Positions 1 to 5,298 of a stretch of DNA of 5,298 bases are shown here, in pieces. The notes below the pieces were generated by a model. That model saw only the letters and a program-made list of their open reading frames with translations. It was not told the origin of the DNA and made no database searches. Position 1 is the first letter of the stretch; every line of letters begins with the position of its first letter. Source of the stretch: Deltaproteobacteria bacterium (GTDB lineage: Bacteria; Desulfobacterota; Desulfovibrionia; Desulfovibrionales; Desulfovibrionaceae); assembly GCA_020861205.1 (NCBI GenBank), contig JAJBSY010000333.1:1-5298 (forward strand), written 5' to 3'. Both the position numbers and the translations under genes were made by a program.

Positions 1-532
1 CGCCGGTCGGGTTCCCCGGCGAAATAAGGGCGAGCATCCTGGTTCGCGGCGTAATGAGGCGTTCGATTGCATCGATATCCGGCTGGAACCCGTTCTCCAG
101 CTTCAAGGAGTATGGGACCGGTTCGATGAAGTGGGACATGGGCACGACGCTGTAGTTCTGGAAAACGGGATTGGGGGTCAATACCTGGTCCCCGGGATTG
201 AGCAGCGCGGAGATGGCCGCGTAAATCCCCTCGCTCGCGCCGGTGGTTATCACCACTTCGGTTGCGGGGTCATAGCGGAGATTGTATTCCCGTTCGTACC
301 GTTCGCAGACCGCTTCGCGCAGTTCCATGACGCCGGCTGTGGGGCCGTAATGAACCTTGCCCTCGTCCAAAGCCTTTTTGGTGGCTTCCTTGATAACTTT
401 CGGCGTGTCAAAGTCTGTTCGGCCGATCTCCATATGGACGATCTTGCGGCCTTGTTTCTCCAGTTCCACGGCGGCGTCGAGCATTTTCCTGATTTCCGAA
501 TACGGCATACGGTCGATAATAATGGAGCTCAT
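1..532 (-). CDS. Class I/II (fold type I) PLP-dependent aminotransferase, N-terminal 177 codons; 3' end beyond window
   Basis: This is the N-terminal part of a pyridoxal-phosphate aminotransferase of the AspAT-like class I/II family, which moves an amino group between an amino acid and a 2-oxoacid in the cytoplasm. I translated it from the minus strand. It opens MSSIIIDRMPYSEIRKML and shows family landmarks in order: MEIGRTDFDTP (34-44), HYGPTAGVMELREAV (61-75), TTGASEGIY (97-104) at the cofactor phosphate-binding turn, and SPGNPTG (171-177), whose Asn contacts the PLP ring in this family. The Schiff-base lysine lies in the missing part. The start at 532 is backed by AGGGG 8 nt upstream. The gene begins 80 bp after the permease stop with no terminator visible between them, so cotranscription with the TRAP genes is likely. 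Substrate specificity cannot be assigned; aspartate-, alanine- or aromatic-type enzymes, or a C-S lyase relative, are all possible. Confidence 0.9.
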   Translation of the reverse strand, partial: MSSIIIDRMPYSEIRKMLDAAVELEKQGRKIVHMEIGRTDFDTPKVIKEATKKALDEGKVHYGPTAGVMELREAVCERYEREYNLRYDPATEVVITTGASEGIYAAISALLNPGDQVLTPNPVFQNYSVVPMSHFIEPVPYSLKLENGFQPDIDAIERLITPRTRMLALISPGNPTG

Positions 533-612
533 TATACAATCCCCTGTTTACTGCCGGCGACGCGCGGGCGCGCCTCACGCCGTCGGGCGTCTTGGTGGTT
601 TTAAACCCAACG
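533..612 (-). other. Permease-aminotransferase intergenic gap with weak hairpins
   Basis: This gap is too short for a gene. It holds the odd palindrome GGTTTTAAACC just after the permease stop and a small GC hairpin (ACGCC at 577-581 with GGCGT at 586-590, tetraloop), followed by a CG-rich run around 558-574. No U-tract follows any of these on the minus strand, so I do not call a terminator. The aminotransferase ribosome binding site (minus-strand AGGGG) lies at the left end. The gap is compatible with read-through from the permease gene. Confidence 0.4.
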
Positions 613-2505
613 TCAGGCTTGCCGTTCCATCGGCATAGCTCCGGCCCTGTTCCTGGTGAAAAACATGGTGACGATAACCAGCGCGATAATGCCGCCCCCG
701 GCGACCTGCAGAGGCGGGAACATCGAATAGCATCCGACCCCGGAGACGAACAGCAAAGGCCTGGCAATCACGGGTAACGGGCGGAACAGCCAGCCGTTCA
801 GGGCGGCGGCCAGGGCGGCTATGCCCAGAAACGCCCGGAGGATGACAAGGCTTACGTTCCAAACCGTGGCCGACTGCAGCAGTATTTCCGGCGAATAGAT
901 GAACAGGTACGGCAGGAAGAAGGACGGCAACGCGAAGTAAAAGGCCTTCAATCCGGTTCTTGTCGCATCGGCGTTGGCAAGCCCGGCCGCGGTAAAGGAC
1001 GCCAGGCAGACAGGCGGCGTGATATCGGCCATGATGCCGAAGTAGTAGACGAAAAGGTGGGCCGAAATACCCACGACGCCCATTTTGACCAGGACGGGCA
1101 CAACAATGGTGCTGGTGACGATATAGTTCGCCGTGGTGGGCAGCCCCATGCCGAGCACGAGGCAGGCGACCATGGCCATGGCCAGGGTGAGGAACAGGCT
1201 GCCGCCGGTAAGCTCCATGATATTGATGGAAAATTTGAGCCCCAGGCCCGTCAAGGAGAAGCTGCCGACAATATAGCCGACCACCGCGCAGGCGATGGCC
1301 GTGCCGATGGCGTTACGCGCGCCGTCGGCCAGGGCGTCGCCGATCTGAAAAATACCCATGCGGGTGCGCCGTTTGAGCGCGCAGATGCACACCATGGCGA
1401 TAATGGCCCAAAAGGCGGATTTGAGGGGCGTGTAATGCATGATCAGCATGGCCACTATCAGAACCAGGGGCAGGAGCAGGTGGCCGTCTTTCCGCAGGAT
1501 GGCGCCGATCTTTTCCACGTTGGTGTCCGTGCCTTTCATGTTGTACCGTTTCGCCATGAAGTGCACGTTGAGGAAGACCGCGCCGTAATAGAGTAGGGCC
1601 GGAATGGTGGCGGAGAGAGCCACCAGCCCGTAGGAGACGTTCAGAAATTCGCTCATGATGAACGCGCCGGCGCCCATGATCGGCGGCATGAACTGGCCCC
1701 CCGTGGAGGCGCAGGCCGTGATGCCCGCCGATTCCTCCGCCGTGAAGCCGGCCTTGCGCATCATGGGGATGGTGAACGAACCGGACGTTACCACCGTGGC
1801 GATGGAGGACCCGCTGATCGTGCCCAAAAGCCCGGAAGCTATCACCGCGACTTTGGCAGGCCCGCCCGCCATGCGGCCGGTGAGGGAAAGGGCTATATTG
1901 TTGAACAGGGAGGCGCCGCCCCCGCCGGAAAGAAACGAACCGAAAAGGATGAACATGAACACGTAGGTGCTGGACACGCCGAGGGCGATGCCGAAAATGC
2001 CTTCCGTCGTCAAATACATGTGCTGCACGACGCGTTCAAGCGAATAGCCCCTGTGGGCGAACATCATGGGCGCGTACCGCCCGATGAAACAATAGCCCAG
2101 GAATACGAGGGCGAGAATGGGCAGCGCTTTCCCGAGCACGCGCCGGCCGGCTTCGAACACGGCGACCATCGTTATGATGCCGAGGACCATTTCATGCGGC
2201 ATGGGCTTTCCGCCCCGCATGGCGATGGCGTCGCTGAACAGCGCGATATAGCCCGCGCCGACAAGGGAGCCCGCCAGGAACAGCATGTCGATGAACGTAC
2301 CGCCCCGGAAGCGCGACGGGTACATCAGGAAAATGATCGCCAGAACAAAAGTGAGGTGGATGGACCGCTGGACCGGGGTCTGCAGCAGGCCGATGCCGGC
2401 CGAGTACATTTGGAAAAGGGACATGCACAGGCAAACCACGAACGCCGCTTTTTCCCTGTTCGATACGATGGCCGCCCCGAGGGAATGTTCCTGGGCCATA
2501 CTCAT
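613..2505 (-). CDS. TRAP transporter permease, fused 4TM/12TM (DctQM-type) protein of a TAXI system
   Basis: This 630-residue inner-membrane protein combines the small and large TRAP subunits in one chain, as is usual for permeases paired with TAXI binding proteins. It would take substrate from the periplasmic binding protein and move it inward with an ion gradient, normally Na+. The N-terminal part (about 20-165) has several hydrophobic segments of the DctQ-like domain. The DctM-like part carries family signatures: LLGTISGSSIATVVTSG (226-242), TGGQFMPPIMGAGAFIM (268-284), GMGLPTTANYIV (452-463) and YFGIMADITPPVCLASF (488-504). Hydrophobic helices continue to about residue 617, and the tail TRNRAGAMPMERQA is polar. 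The start at 2505 has AGGAG 6 nt upstream; the internal Met3 would sit too far from it. The gene lies 89 bp after the binding-protein stop, across a stem-loop. The family assignment is firm and the substrate is unknown. Confidence 0.96.
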   Translation of the reverse strand: MSMAQEHSLGAAIVSNREKAAFVVCLCMSLFQMYSAGIGLLQTPVQRSIHLTFVLAIIFLMYPSRFRGGTFIDMLFLAGSLVGAGYIALFSDAIAMRGGKPMPHEMVLGIITMVAVFEAGRRVLGKALPILALVFLGYCFIGRYAPMMFAHRGYSLERVVQHMYLTTEGIFGIALGVSSTYVFMFILFGSFLSGGGGASLFNNIALSLTGRMAGGPAKVAVIASGLLGTISGSSIATVVTSGSFTIPMMRKAGFTAEESAGITACASTGGQFMPPIMGAGAFIMSEFLNVSYGLVALSATIPALLYYGAVFLNVHFMAKRYNMKGTDTNVEKIGAILRKDGHLLLPLVLIVAMLIMHYTPLKSAFWAIIAMVCICALKRRTRMGIFQIGDALADGARNAIGTAIACAVVGYIVGSFSLTGLGLKFSINIMELTGGSLFLTLAMAMVACLVLGMGLPTTANYIVTSTIVVPVLVKMGVVGISAHLFVYYFGIMADITPPVCLASFTAAGLANADATRTGLKAFYFALPSFFLPYLFIYSPEILLQSATVWNVSLVILRAFLGIAALAAALNGWLFRPLPVIARPLLFVSGVGCYSMFPPLQVAGGGIIALVIVTMFFTRNRAGAMPMERQA

Positions 2506-2545
2506 GAACGTCTCCTGTCAAGAAGTTAGCGGAACAATGAAGAGG

Positions 2546-2581
2546 GGCCGTCCCGCCTCAAGGATTCAAGGCGGGACGGCC
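2546..2581 (-). promoter_or_regulatory. Perfect 13-bp intergenic stem-loop between binding-protein and permease genes
   Basis: GGCCGTCCCGCCT (2546-2558) and its exact complement AGGCGGGACGGCC (2569-2581) enclose a 10-nt loop. On the minus strand the stem begins 13 nt after the binding-protein stop codon. It is followed by CCTCTTCATTGTT, which lacks a true U-tract. A complete intrinsic terminator is therefore unlikely. A partial terminator, or a 3' stabiliser protecting the binding-protein transcript, fits better, because binding proteins are commonly made in excess over their permeases. The structure is seen directly; the role is inferred. Confidence 0.75.
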
Positions 2582-2594
2582 GGATCAGGAAATG

Positions 2595-3539
2595 CTATTT
2601 GATCGCGCCTATTTCCCTGTAGTATCTTTCGGCGCCGGGATGCAGCGGAATGCTTATGGTGTTGACCTTGTCGGCCTTCATTTCTTCCATTCTCTGGACG
2701 ACGGCGACCAGGTCCGCTTTGTGCTCGTAGAGCGTCTTGACCATCTGGTACACAAGATCGTCCTCGAGTTTTTCATGCACGGCGATGATGTTGGGGCTGC
2801 TGAACGTCTTGGCCTCGTTCAGCCCCTTGTATACGCCGGAAGGGATGGTGAACGGCGAGAAATAGGGAACGGCCTTGCACAGTTCGGCCACGACGTCATC
2901 CGGAAGGGGCACGAGTTCGACCATGTTCAGCGTAGCGGCTTCCACGACGGATGACGTGCCGAGAGCGCTGACGTTGAAGGAAGCGTCTATGCGCCTGTCC
3001 GAGAAAGCGGATACCTGGTCGCCATGCCCGAGGTATTCGGCCTTGATGTCTTTTTCCATGTCAAGGCCAACCGTCTTCAGCAACATGGCTGCCGTAATGG
3101 ACACGCTGCCGCCGACCGCGCCGACGGCCACTCTTTTACCCTTGAGATCCTGGAGGGTCTTGATGCCGCTGCCCTTGGCCGCCAGGAAGTGAAAAACTTC
3201 CGGATACATGGGGGCGATGCCCCGCAGGAATTTTTGGGGCTTTCCTTCGTAGCTGCGCAGCCCGTTAAACGCGTCATAAAATAAGCCGTCGGCCATGCAC
3301 ACCTCGGCATCGCCGCTCTCAAGGAGTTGAATATTGTTACGCGTACCGCCTGTGGATTGCGCGCTCGCCTGCATGTCCTTTATGTTGTCGCCCCAGACTT
3401 TGGTTATGGCCGAACCGATCGGGTACCAGACACCGCCCGTGGGACCGGTGGCGATATTGATGTAGGTAGCCGCGCCGGCGGACTGGTAAAGGAAAAGCGC
3501 CAAAACCGCTGCCATGGCGACAGATGCAAAACGTTTCAT
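2595..3539 (-). CDS. TAXI-family TRAP transporter solute-binding protein, periplasmic
   Basis: This 314-residue protein is the extracytoplasmic receptor of the TRAP system; it binds the substrate in the periplasm and hands it to the fused permease encoded next. It starts MKRFASVAMAAVLALFLYQS, a typical Sec signal peptide with a basic start and hydrophobic core, and probably a signal peptidase I site near SAGA-A (20-24). There is no lipobox cysteine. The mature region opens with TGPTGGVWYPIG (31-42), followed by QSTGGTRNNIQLL (61-73) and near the C-terminus IPLHPGAERYYRE (297-309), all TAXI hallmarks. Length matches the family. The open frame extends upstream to 3683, but that extension has no signal-like sequence. 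AAGGAG (3552-3547) lies 7 nt before the ATG at 3539 and 4 nt before an adjacent ATG at 3542, so the start is 3539 or 3542. Known TAXI ligands include glutamate and 2-oxoacids; the ligand here is unknown. Confidence 0.95.
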   Translation of the reverse strand: MKRFASVAMAAVLALFLYQSAGAATYINIATGPTGGVWYPIGSAITKVWGDNIKDMQASAQSTGGTRNNIQLLESGDAEVCMADGLFYDAFNGLRSYEGKPQKFLRGIAPMYPEVFHFLAAKGSGIKTLQDLKGKRVAVGAVGGSVSITAAMLLKTVGLDMEKDIKAEYLGHGDQVSAFSDRRIDASFNVSALGTSSVVEAATLNMVELVPLPDDVVAELCKAVPYFSPFTIPSGVYKGLNEAKTFSSPNIIAVHEKLEDDLVYQMVKTLYEHKADLVAVVQRMEEMKADKVNTISIPLHPGAERYYREIGAIK

Positions 3540-3546
3540 CATGTGA

Positions 3547-3552
3547 CTCCTT
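3547..3552 (-). promoter_or_regulatory. Strong Shine-Dalgarno of the TAXI binding-protein gene
   Basis: Minus-strand AAGGAG is 7 nt from the ATG at 3539 and 4 nt from the adjacent ATG at 3542. It rules out the much longer open frame beginning at 3683 and puts the start right at the signal peptide. The 7-nt spacing favours the second of the two consecutive ATG codons. Confidence 0.8.
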
Positions 3553-3738
3553 GCAAAATGTGGTACGTGAGTGATCCGTAACTTTCGTCCGGGCCAACCT
3601 AGGCGGGCAAAGCCGGCCGCTTGGCCGAAACAACACCGGTTCGTGTCTGATCGCAAATCCTCGCTGTCCCTGGCCTCCGTCACCGGCCGGGCGCCTTCGT
3701 AAAGACGGGCTTCTGAATGTTCAGGTTCGCTTTATTAA

Positions 3739-3754
3739 AGCAATTTGTATGCCA
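3739..3754 (-). promoter_or_regulatory. Sigma-54 (RpoN) -24/-12 promoter for the TRAP operon
   Basis: The minus strand reads TGGCATACAAATTGCT, against the sigma-54 consensus TGGCAC-N5-TTGCW. Only the sixth base differs, and the invariant GG (3753-3752) and GC (3741-3740) have the required 10-bp spacing. The bases just downstream, TTTAATAAAG, are AT-rich and easy to melt. Transcription would start near 3728, leaving a leader of about 189 nt before the ATG at 3539. If correct, expression needs an enhancer-binding activator (AAA+ NtrC-family), which is not encoded in this window. The match is seen directly; activity is inferred. Confidence 0.7.
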
Positions 3755-3823
3755 TGGGTGGTCACGTGGCGGGTTTCCGTACGGCCGTTCGCTTTTAGCC
3801 GCAAGGGAGGCAACAGGCCGGCG

Positions 3824-3841
3824 CGGGCAATTTTCTGCCCG
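3824..3841. promoter_or_regulatory. Inverted repeat CGGGCA-N6-TGCCCG, candidate activator site
   Basis: Perfect 6-bp arms (3824-3829 and 3836-3841) flank an AT-rich 6-bp spacer. The repeat sits about 96-113 bp upstream of the start site predicted from the sigma-54 element, a usual distance for an enhancer-binding protein. No specific regulator can be named. Confidence 0.4.
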
Positions 3842-3852
3842 GGTTACCCCGA

Positions 3853-3876
3853 CATGCCGTCTCCGTTTCAGGCATG
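3853..3876. promoter_or_regulatory. Inverted repeat CATGCC-N12-GGCATG, candidate activator site
   Basis: Perfect 6-bp arms at 3853-3858 and 3871-3876 are separated by 12 bp, so their centres are 18 bp apart. It lies about 125-148 bp upstream of the predicted start site, next to the repeat at 3824-3841. It may be a second activator site. Six-base arms can arise by chance, hence the modest confidence. Confidence 0.35.
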
Positions 3877-3890
3877 GCTGGTGTTGTTTT

Positions 3891-3927
3891 TTCGGGCACT
3901 TCGGACACAGGTTCGGAGCAGCCCGGA
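3891..3927. repeat. Tandem TTCGG-type direct repeats spaced about one helical turn
   Basis: On the plus strand TTCGGG (3891-3896), TTCGGA (3900-3905), TTCGGA (3912-3917) and CCCGGA (3922-3927) recur every 9-12 bp. This roughly helical phasing would place the copies on one face of the DNA. The position is about 163-199 bp upstream of the predicted start site. It could be a regulator-binding array or a chance result of GC-rich composition. Confidence 0.3.
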
Positions 3928-3943
3928 CAGGACACTGGATAAC

Positions 3944-3978
3944 TGCAAAAACGCAATGATTGCCTTTGCTGTTTTGCA
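3944..3978. promoter_or_regulatory. Nested inverted repeats TGCAAAA...TTTTGCA with inner GCAAT-G-ATTGC
   Basis: Outer arms TGCAAAA (3944-3950) and TTTTGCA (3972-3978) are exact complements 21 bp apart. Inside lies the near-contiguous palindrome GCAATGATTGC (3953-3963). This AT-richer block stands out in GC-rich surroundings, 44 bp beyond the end of the dehydrogenase terminator. A regulator-binding site upstream of the sigma-54 promoter is plausible; the U-tract needed for a terminator is absent. Confidence 0.4.
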
Positions 3979-4021
3979 CGCATTAGGGCAGCAGCCCGAA
4001 CGAGGCCCTGTGCGGAGCATG

Positions 4022-4060
4022 AAAAATTCCCGTGGCGGCTCTTTAAAGCGCCGCCGGGAA
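4022..4060 (-). terminator. Rho-independent terminator of the dehydrogenase gene
   Basis: On the minus strand TTCCC-GGCGGC (4060-4050) pairs with GCCGCC (4039-4034) and GGGAA (4031-4027). There is a 2-nt bulge (4033-4032) and a 10-nt loop, followed at once by TTTTT (4026-4022). The stem starts 42 nt past the dehydrogenase stop. This GC stem plus U-tract is a textbook intrinsic terminator and argues against cotranscription of the dehydrogenase with the TRAP genes. Confidence 0.88.
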
Positions 4061-4101
4061 AGGTATGTGGTCTGGCCTGGACGCCGTACCGGCGCCGTAG
4101 T

Positions 4102-5154
4102 TTATATCTCCAGGCGGACGCCAAAGGGTTCGGCAAGGGCGTTCAGGGTGGCGATGGTGGCCGCCGGCACCGGAATTCCCGAACGCCGGCGTTGGATTTC
4201 GGCGGCATCTTCCGGTTCCCCGGGAAAGACGATGGTATGGCCGGCAAGCATGGGGGTTTCCTTCAGCTTCGCATGGAGGGCGTGGGTTCGGGCCTCCCAC
4301 TCGTCTTCATCCATGATCGTCAAAGGGTTGATGGCGATCATGGTATGGCTTGTTTCGCCCGGCTCGTCGGGGTTCGCGACCATTCCCTTGATCGCGTCAA
4401 GGATGGCGCCGCCGCTGAACATGCCGGTGAACATTTCAACCACCAGGGCAAGGCCGTACCCCTTATGCCCGGCCATGGGGAGCATGGCGCCGGCGATGCC
4501 TTTCTCCGGATCGTCCGTTGGGTTGCCGTCTTCGTCCACGGCCCAGTCCAACGGGATTTTTTCTCCCTTGTCTTTGGCCACCAAAAGTTTGCCCAAGGCG
4601 ACCTTGGAAAGGCAGAAGTCCAGGACGAAGGGACGCATCCCCGGTATGGGCACGGCAAAGGCGATCGGGTTATTGCCTATAACGGCGTGCCTGCTTCCCG
4701 GAGCGACCATGTTCGCATACACGTTGCTCATCGCTATGCCGATCATGTTCTTTTCGGCCGCTTCCCGTGCGAAGAGACCGGCAGCCCCGAAATGGTTGGA
4801 GTTGCGGACGGTGGCAAGGCCCAAACCGTGAACCATGGCCAGAGAAATCGCCTTGGCCATGGCTTTATGGGCCACGATGTACCCGTGGCCGTCGTCACCG
4901 TGGAGCCGGGCAACAGCCCCGACCTCCCTGAGAACCTTGACGGTTGGCTTGGGATTGATAGCGCCGTTCTGCAAGCGTTTGATATACGAAGGCAGCCTGA
5001 TGACCCCGTGCGAATCCGTACCCCAAAGGTTCGTCTGCACGAGACAGTGCGCGGCATAGGATGCATCCGCATCGGGCATCCCGGCCATGCGGAGCATTGT
5101 GGAACAGAAGGCGAACAGTTTGTCCTCCGCGACCACCGTGATTTCACGTTCCAT
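4102..5154 (-). CDS. Ldh_2-family NAD(P)-dependent 2-hydroxyacid dehydrogenase (malate/L-lactate/sulfolactate dehydrogenase-like)
   Basis: This 350-residue cytoplasmic oxidoreductase belongs to the Ldh_2 family, which is unrelated to classical Rossmann-fold lactate and malate dehydrogenases. Members interconvert 2-oxoacids and 2-hydroxyacids (malate, (R)-sulfolactate, ureidoglycolate, diketogulonate) or reduce cyclic imino acids. Landmarks in order: TDSHGVIR (46-53), with the family's active-site His49 and Arg53; NSNHFGAAG (118-126); APGSRHAVIGNNPIAFAVP (151-169); VLDF (177-180); DWAVDEDGNPTDDP (203-216); and GHKGYGLALVVEMF (229-242) near the cofactor site. Length is typical. The start at 5154 is preceded by AAGGAT about 8 nt upstream. 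The gene is closed by its own terminator, so it is probably a separate unit from the TRAP genes, though neighbourly function is likely. The family is clear; the substrate is not. Malate, sulfolactate or an imino acid are open possibilities. Confidence 0.93.
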   Translation of the reverse strand: MEREITVVAEDKLFAFCSTMLRMAGMPDADASYAAHCLVQTNLWGTDSHGVIRLPSYIKRLQNGAINPKPTVKVLREVGAVARLHGDDGHGYIVAHKAMAKAISLAMVHGLGLATVRNSNHFGAAGLFAREAAEKNMIGIAMSNVYANMVAPGSRHAVIGNNPIAFAVPIPGMRPFVLDFCLSKVALGKLLVAKDKGEKIPLDWAVDEDGNPTDDPEKGIAGAMLPMAGHKGYGLALVVEMFTGMFSGGAILDAIKGMVANPDEPGETSHTMIAINPLTIMDEDEWEARTHALHAKLKETPMLAGHTIVFPGEPEDAAEIQRRRSGIPVPAATIATLNALAEPFGVRLEI

Positions 5155-5298
5155 ACGAATTCATCCTTGTTGTCCTTCGGGTCAATATCCTGGACCGGAA
5201 CCGCACCGGGGGACGTATCAGCCGCCGGGACGGAAAATTTGTCGCTCCAAAGGAGCGAGAGAGCGATACCATGCGACGTCCCGCATACACCCTTTGCC
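5155..5298 (-). promoter_or_regulatory. Upstream region of the dehydrogenase with palindrome at 5242-5258
   Basis: These 144 bp should hold the dehydrogenase promoter, but I find no convincing sigma-70 or sigma-54 element. The clearest feature is the perfect palindrome TCGCTCC-AAA-GGAGCGA (5242-5258). Read on the minus strand it is followed by CAAATTTTCC, a poor U-tract. It may be an operator, a leader hairpin, or a weak terminator of an unseen upstream gene. No end of an upstream minus-strand gene can be recognised. Confidence 0.4.

Larger units (their letters stand above)
3543..4021 (-). other. Gene-free control region upstream of the TRAP genes
   Basis: About 480 bp hold no credible gene. 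The open frames on either strand here lack family signatures, and those extending into the dehydrogenase are antisense to it. The region divides into a predicted leader (about 3728-3540), with a small GC hairpin CGGCC-loop-GGCCG at 3614-3627, a sigma-54-like promoter (3754-3739), and an upstream stretch rich in inverted and direct repeats (3824-3978), listed separately. I see no riboswitch or RNA gene that I recognise. Confidence 0.6.

Noticed and set aside
577..590. GC hairpin as a terminator between permease and aminotransferase
   Set aside because: The stem is only 5 bp and has no U-tract; it is likely incidental to the CG-rich sequence.
131..604. Plus-strand open frame of 157 codons
   Set aside because: It is antisense to the aminotransferase, whose minus-strand frame shows clear family motifs through NPTG.
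1057..1596. Plus-strand open frame of 179 codons rich in His, Asp and Gly
   Set aside because: It is wholly antisense to the TRAP permease; the odd composition is what the reverse complement of hydrophobic membrane codons gives.
2546..2581. Calling the intergenic stem-loop a full Rho-independent terminator
   Set aside because: No run of U follows on the transcribed strand, and the permease downstream has no other visible promoter and must be expressed with its receptor.
3540..3683. Upstream extension of the binding-protein frame to 3683
   Set aside because: It would place about 47 non-signal residues before a normal signal peptide and ignore the AAGGAG at 3552-3547.
3680..3979. Minus-strand 99-codon frame in the intergenic region
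   Set aside because: It has no recognisable domain, a Cys/Arg/Pro-rich random-looking composition, and overlaps the sigma-54 element and the repeats.
3749..4831. Long plus-strand open frame of 360 codons
   Set aside because: It is mostly antisense to the well-supported dehydrogenase, crosses its terminator, and shows no family signature; its length reflects GC-rich codon bias on the other strand.

Overview
The window is a stretch of GC-rich bacterial DNA in which every convincing gene lies on the minus strand, so transcription runs from right to left. In that order it holds an Ldh_2-family 2-hydroxyacid (malate/lactate-type) dehydrogenase (5154-4102), a TAXI-type TRAP solute-binding protein (3539-2595), a fused 4TM/12TM TRAP permease (2505-613), and the N-terminal 177 codons of a fold-type-I aminotransferase (532-1) that runs off the left edge. 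The exported binding protein, the fused TAXI-TRAP permease and a sigma-54-like promoter would suit a Gram-negative proteobacterium, such as a sulfate reducer of the Desulfovibrio/Bilophila kind or a relative. This is an impression from gene content and composition, and no marker gene in the window fixes the taxon.

The layout suggests two transcription units. The dehydrogenase ends 42 bp before a good Rho-independent terminator (4022-4060), so it is probably expressed separately from the genes to its left. A gene-free stretch of about 480 bp follows (3543-4021). It contains a near-consensus sigma-54 (RpoN) -24/-12 element at 3754-3739 on the minus strand, with several inverted repeats and a tandem direct repeat about 95-250 bp upstream of the predicted start site, where enhancer-binding activators usually bind. 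A predicted 5' leader of about 190 nt leads into the binding-protein gene. A perfect 13-bp stem-loop without a U-tract lies between the binding-protein and permease genes and may set the ratio of the two transcripts. The aminotransferase follows the permease after 80 bp with its own ribosome binding site, and is probably the third gene of the same operon.

As a working model, the TRAP system uses an ion gradient to import a small carboxylate or amino-acid-like substrate, and the aminotransferase and 2-hydroxyacid dehydrogenase interconvert the matching amino acid, 2-oxoacid and 2-hydroxyacid. The substrate cannot be read from the sequence. The most notable features are the sigma-54 control region and the pairing of enzymes with transporter. 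There are no RNA genes, mobile elements, CRISPR arrays or obviously unprecedented protein families here.
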